This document shows positions 34,595 through 36,591 of a stretch of DNA of 36,591 bases, one piece after another. Position 1 is the first letter of the stretch. Every line of letters begins with the position of its first letter. The DNA comes from Caldanaerobacter subterraneus (GTDB lineage Bacteria > Bacillota > Thermoanaerobacteria > Thermoanaerobacterales > Thermoanaerobacteraceae), in assembly GCF_004345675.1 (NCBI RefSeq), contig NZ_SLWU01000024.1:1-36591 (forward strand). Reading direction: 5' to 3'. The notes under the pieces are model-generated. The model saw only the letters and a program-made list of their open reading frames with translations. It was not told the origin of the DNA and searched no databases. Position numbers and translations under genes: made by a program.

Positions 34595-34783
34595 CTATTT
34601 TATATATGGTTCCATTCTACTGCCACCTCTACATAAACATGTCCAATCTCCACAATAGGAAGCACAAAGCGTTGAATTATCTCTACATACGCATATTTCT
34701 GGTATCTCAACGTTGCAGATCTTAATAAAACAATCACATATACTGTTACTCATAGAATTATATCCTTCTATTAAATATTCCAT
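34595..34783 (-). CDS. cysteine-rich RiPP precursor peptide
   Basis: A 62-aa peptide (52 aa if translation starts at Met11). Its first 15 residues have no Cys. The rest holds nine cysteines at 16, 18, 23, 31, 33, 40, 44, 49 and 51: three CXC pairs (CDC, CVC, CLC) and three single Cys. The tail GGSRMEPYIK is Cys-free. Such a Cys-rich core directly downstream of a SPASM radical SAM enzyme is the classic layout of sactipeptide and ranthipeptide precursors. AGGAGG lies only two bases before the first ATG, while AAGGA lies nine bases before Met11 (34753), so the start is uncertain. The arrangement recalls the CLI_3235-type Cys-rich bacteriocin precursors, but I cannot confirm membership. Confidence 0.8.
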   Translation of the reverse strand: MEYLIEGYNSMSNSICDCFIKICNVEIPEICVCRDNSTLCASYCGDWTCLCRGGSRMEPYIK

Positions 34784-34815
34784 TTCCTCCTACCCCCTTT
34801 CTTTTTATTTTTATA

Positions 34816-34835
34816 TAGAATGTGCGCACATTCTA
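34816..34835. promoter_or_regulatory. 20-bp perfect palindrome upstream of the precursor gene
   Basis: TAGAATGTGCGCACATTCTA is a perfect 20-bp dyad with no spacer, 33 bases before the precursor start codon. On the minus strand a TTGTGA lies just upstream and TATATA/TATAAA just downstream, so it may sit inside a promoter spacer as an operator. No U-run follows, so a terminator is unlikely. Confidence 0.6.
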
Positions 34836-34874
34836 ATCACAATTAAAATGTCTGAAATATACACTCAAATTGGT

Positions 34875-36200
34875 TTAAACCTTGTCTGGCTTTTTCTCTA
34901 ATAGCTCTTTTGCTATATCCTTCAAATATTCTTCTAAAACATATTTATAATCTCCACATCTTTCTGTCACTCTCTCTATTCTTCTCCTTGGACATCCTCC
35001 CATACAAATTGGCAGTAGCTTGCAATCAGTACACATCTCGTCTATCGTAGGGTCATAAAGAAGATATTCCATGAACTTATCAACATTCAAAGAAATTAAG
35101 GACGTATCGTTTAATATATTTCCTACCCTATACTCTTCCATACCTATATCAGACCAGCACTTGTATATGTATCCCTCCGGGTCTATCACCATTGAATTTA
35201 CCCTGTCTGCTCCACAAAAATTGTATTTTAAATAGGGATATTTATGCATTAAATTATTCGAAAAACCTCTTTCTTTTAACACTTTTTCAAACATATAAGT
35301 AACCTTAGAATATTCATGCATAGATAGGCACTTATTTGGTACATAACAATCATTTGTAGGTTCTACATATCCCAAATAAACACTAAGTTTATTTTTCAAT
35401 CCTCTTCTTTCCAACCCATCTAATATTTCATTAACTCTGTTTACGTTTTCTTTGTCTACGTTTATCCTTAAAGAAATATTTGGCATTATATCAATATTTT
35501 CTTCTATGTTAACTAGTATCTTTTCAAAAGTTCCCTGTCCACTTTTTAAAGGACGTCTTTTATCATGTACATCCTGGGGACCATCCAATGTTATTTGTAT
35601 AAATGATAATCGCAAGTTCTTAAATTGTTCTACTATTTCCCTTGTCAAGTTATACCCGTTTGTTATAATAGATGCACCATATATAACTTCATTTTCATCA
35701 CAGAGTTTTATAATTTTTTCTGACATATCTTTAACAATATCAAAAGCCAACAGCAGTTCTCCTCCATACCAAACAATATTTACACTCTGCAAATACTTTA
35801 TCTGCCGCTTTATATATTCAACTATTTTATCTTGTACTTCTTCACTCATAAATACATTTTTCTGACTATCCTTTTCATAACAATATACACAGGCAAAATT
35901 ACACCCTAGTGTAGGTGCAATAGTTAAACCTAAATTTTTGTCATTAAATCTACTCCGCCAGAGATTAAAACGTAACAACTGGAGTTCATCAACATTGTCA
36001 TCTATGATAAATTGCCCTTTTTTCAAGTCTTCTATTAATTTATTGTCATCAATTGAAATGCCTTTTTCTATATAATTCTTATATTTGTCGTGATTCTTTT
36101 TTTCCATTAAGGCTAAAGCTCCTGTTCTTGAATTATAAGCTACTATTTTCTCCGGCTCTTCAGGAAAGTCAAAGAAAAAGTTATATCTAGACGGTTTCAT
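34875..36200 (-). CDS. radical SAM/SPASM peptide maturase
   Basis: A 441-aa enzyme that probably installs thioether links in the adjacent Cys-rich peptide. The radical SAM cluster site is CNFACVYC (C100, C104, C107). The barrel carries WYGGELLLA (GGE motif) and the ITLDGPQDVHDKRRP region. A full SPASM domain follows: C329, C348, then CTDCKLLPICMGGC (C390, C393, C399, C403) and C415, enough for two auxiliary [4Fe-4S] clusters. The first 90 residues (KPSRYNFFF, then AYNSRTGALALME) resemble the precursor-binding N-terminus of peptide maturases of this type. GGGGAG lies seven bases before the ATG. The precursor gene starts 91 bases downstream. Confidence 0.92.
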   Translation of the reverse strand: MKPSRYNFFFDFPEEPEKIVAYNSRTGALALMEKKNHDKYKNYIEKGISIDDNKLIEDLKKGQFIIDDNVDELQLLRFNLWRSRFNDKNLGLTIAPTLGCNFACVYCYEKDSQKNVFMSEEVQDKIVEYIKRQIKYLQSVNIVWYGGELLLAFDIVKDMSEKIIKLCDENEVIYGASIITNGYNLTREIVEQFKNLRLSFIQITLDGPQDVHDKRRPLKSGQGTFEKILVNIEENIDIMPNISLRINVDKENVNRVNEILDGLERRGLKNKLSVYLGYVEPTNDCYVPNKCLSMHEYSKVTYMFEKVLKERGFSNNLMHKYPYLKYNFCGADRVNSMVIDPEGYIYKCWSDIGMEEYRVGNILNDTSLISLNVDKFMEYLLYDPTIDEMCTDCKLLPICMGGCPRRRIERVTERCGDYKYVLEEYLKDIAKELLEKKPDKV

Positions 36201-36233
36201 TTTCTTTCTCCCCTTAAAGAATTTTTACGCTGA

Positions 36234-36275
36234 GCCCATCTCAAAAACTTTTTACATAAAAGTTTTAAGATGTGC
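36234..36275. repeat. imperfect long inverted repeat before the maturase gene
   Basis: Arms 36234-36252 and 36258-36275 pair as GC(C/A)CATCT and AAAACTTTT/AAAAGTTTT with a five-base loop and a small bulge. It lies between the 48-aa peptide ORF and the maturase. No U-run follows on the minus strand, so it is more likely an attenuator, an RNA-processing hairpin or an insertion-sequence end than a full terminator. Confidence 0.55.
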
Positions 36276-36314
36276 CTTTGGCCTGCTTGAAATCTATCTT
36301 GGCTTTGCATCTTT

Positions 36315-36461
36315 TTACTTATCTACAACTACTGAATGCCAATCTATTATATCCTTTTCTCCCATTGGTCCTATACTTTTGACATTTCCTATCACATTAA
36401 AACACCATGAAGACAGTAAAAGAGTAACTATGGAAAAAACAATTAATAATTTTTTCTTCAT
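36315..36461 (-). CDS. 48-aa exported small peptide heading the RiPP operon
   Basis: A short ORF with very good expression signals: AAGGAGG four bases before the ATG and a near-consensus promoter 43 bases further up. It starts MKKKLLIVFSIVTLLLSS, a typical positively charged, hydrophobic signal or anchor segment. It ends in a short polar tail containing SIGPMGEKDIIDW and VVVDK. It has one cysteine at residue 20, but the context does not fit a lipobox. Length, signal and position resemble exported pro-pheromones of RRNPP-type quorum sensing (Phr, PapR). It could equally be a small membrane or immunity peptide. No family is recognised. Confidence 0.6.
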   Translation of the reverse strand: MKKKLLIVFSIVTLLLSSWCFNVIGNVKSIGPMGEKDIIDWHSVVVDK

Positions 36462-36503
36462 GCCCCCTCCTTGCCTCCCTTTACTTTTCCTTCTCCTACC
36501 TAT

Positions 36504-36532
36504 ATAATATATGGTAAGTTAAACAATTTCAA
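36504..36532 (-). promoter_or_regulatory. promoter of the RiPP operon
   Basis: Minus strand TTGAAA (36532-36527), 17-base spacer, TATTAT (36509-36504), predicted start near 36497. It should drive the 48-aa peptide and, by read-through, the maturase and precursor genes. Confidence 0.75.
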
Positions 36533-36591
36533 CCCGAATTGATTCTGGGTGGTGTGTAAAAAAATGGATGGATTCTATTATGACTTAGAGG

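Noticed and set aside
36231-36310. Possible end of an IS1182-like insertion sequence
   Set aside because: The TTTTGAGAT-type string loosely recalls IS termini, but no transposase frame or second end is visible in the window.
36315-36461. 48-aa peptide as a streptide-type (KxxxW) precursor
   Set aside because: Lys and Trp are present as K-D-I-I-D-W, one residue too far apart, and the peptide begins with a membrane-type segment.
36564-36591. Possible plus-strand gene start (MDGFYYDLE) at the right edge
   Set aside because: Only nine codons are visible and the upstream GGTGGTG is a poor ribosome-binding site; cannot be judged.

Overview
The window reads as a chromosomal segment of a low-GC, thermophilic, anaerobic Firmicute, probably in the Thermoanaerobacter/Caldanaerobacter group. 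This rests on the charged, K/E-rich proteins, the clostridial gene set (McsA/McsB/CtsR/ClpC, DUF896, DUF1614, adenosylcobalamin-dependent ribonucleotide reductase) and the low-GC sequence. The species assignment is inference. Nearly every gene lies on the minus strand; the two plus-strand genes are at 5801-6196 and 24749-25387.

Positions 1-12.6 kb are a rearranged version of the classic Firmicute block ctsR-mcsA-mcsB-clpC-radA-disA-yacL-ispD-ispF. It carries stress-protein quality control (ctsR, mcsA, mcsB, clpC, with a CtsR operator inside the promoter spacer), recombination (radA), a PIN/TRAM membrane protein (yacL type) and two isoprenoid MEP-pathway enzymes (ispD, ispF), followed by proS. 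Three things differ from the classic order. disA is absent from its usual place. A plus-strand MazG-like gene with four cysteines sits there instead. A lipase-like hydrolase lies between ispD and ispF, and a 3' remnant of an NRAMP metal transporter lies between clpC and radA.

Positions 12.7-27.4 kb hold mostly separate metabolic units: malic enzyme with a small trailing ORF, an EF-G-like GTPase, PTS enzyme I (ptsI, split by an apparent one-base frameshift), a membrane GAF-GGDEF diguanylate cyclase, nrdJ with two NrdR-box-like palindromes 32 bp apart, a DUF896/aminotransferase/thioredoxin-like operon, a DUF1614 membrane protein and an S9 peptidase. Most units end in clear intrinsic terminators.

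Positions 27.5-36.5 kb form an AT-rich accessory island that looks like a ribosomally made, radical-SAM-modified peptide (RiPP) locus. In transcription order (right to left) it has: a near-consensus promoter; a 48-aa peptide with a signal-like N-terminus; a full radical SAM/SPASM maturase; a 20-bp perfect palindrome; a 52-62 aa precursor with nine cysteines including three CXC pairs; a hairpin; a membrane-anchored S41 protease; and three ABC exporter genes. None of the ABC proteins has a C39 leader-peptidase domain, so the S41 enzyme is the natural candidate for leader removal. The last ABC gene is N-terminally truncated and is preceded by a short Cys-rich relic; an AraC-family relic follows it. 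This island is the best candidate for an undescribed system in the window. The cross-link chemistry and the peptide's function cannot be read from the sequence.
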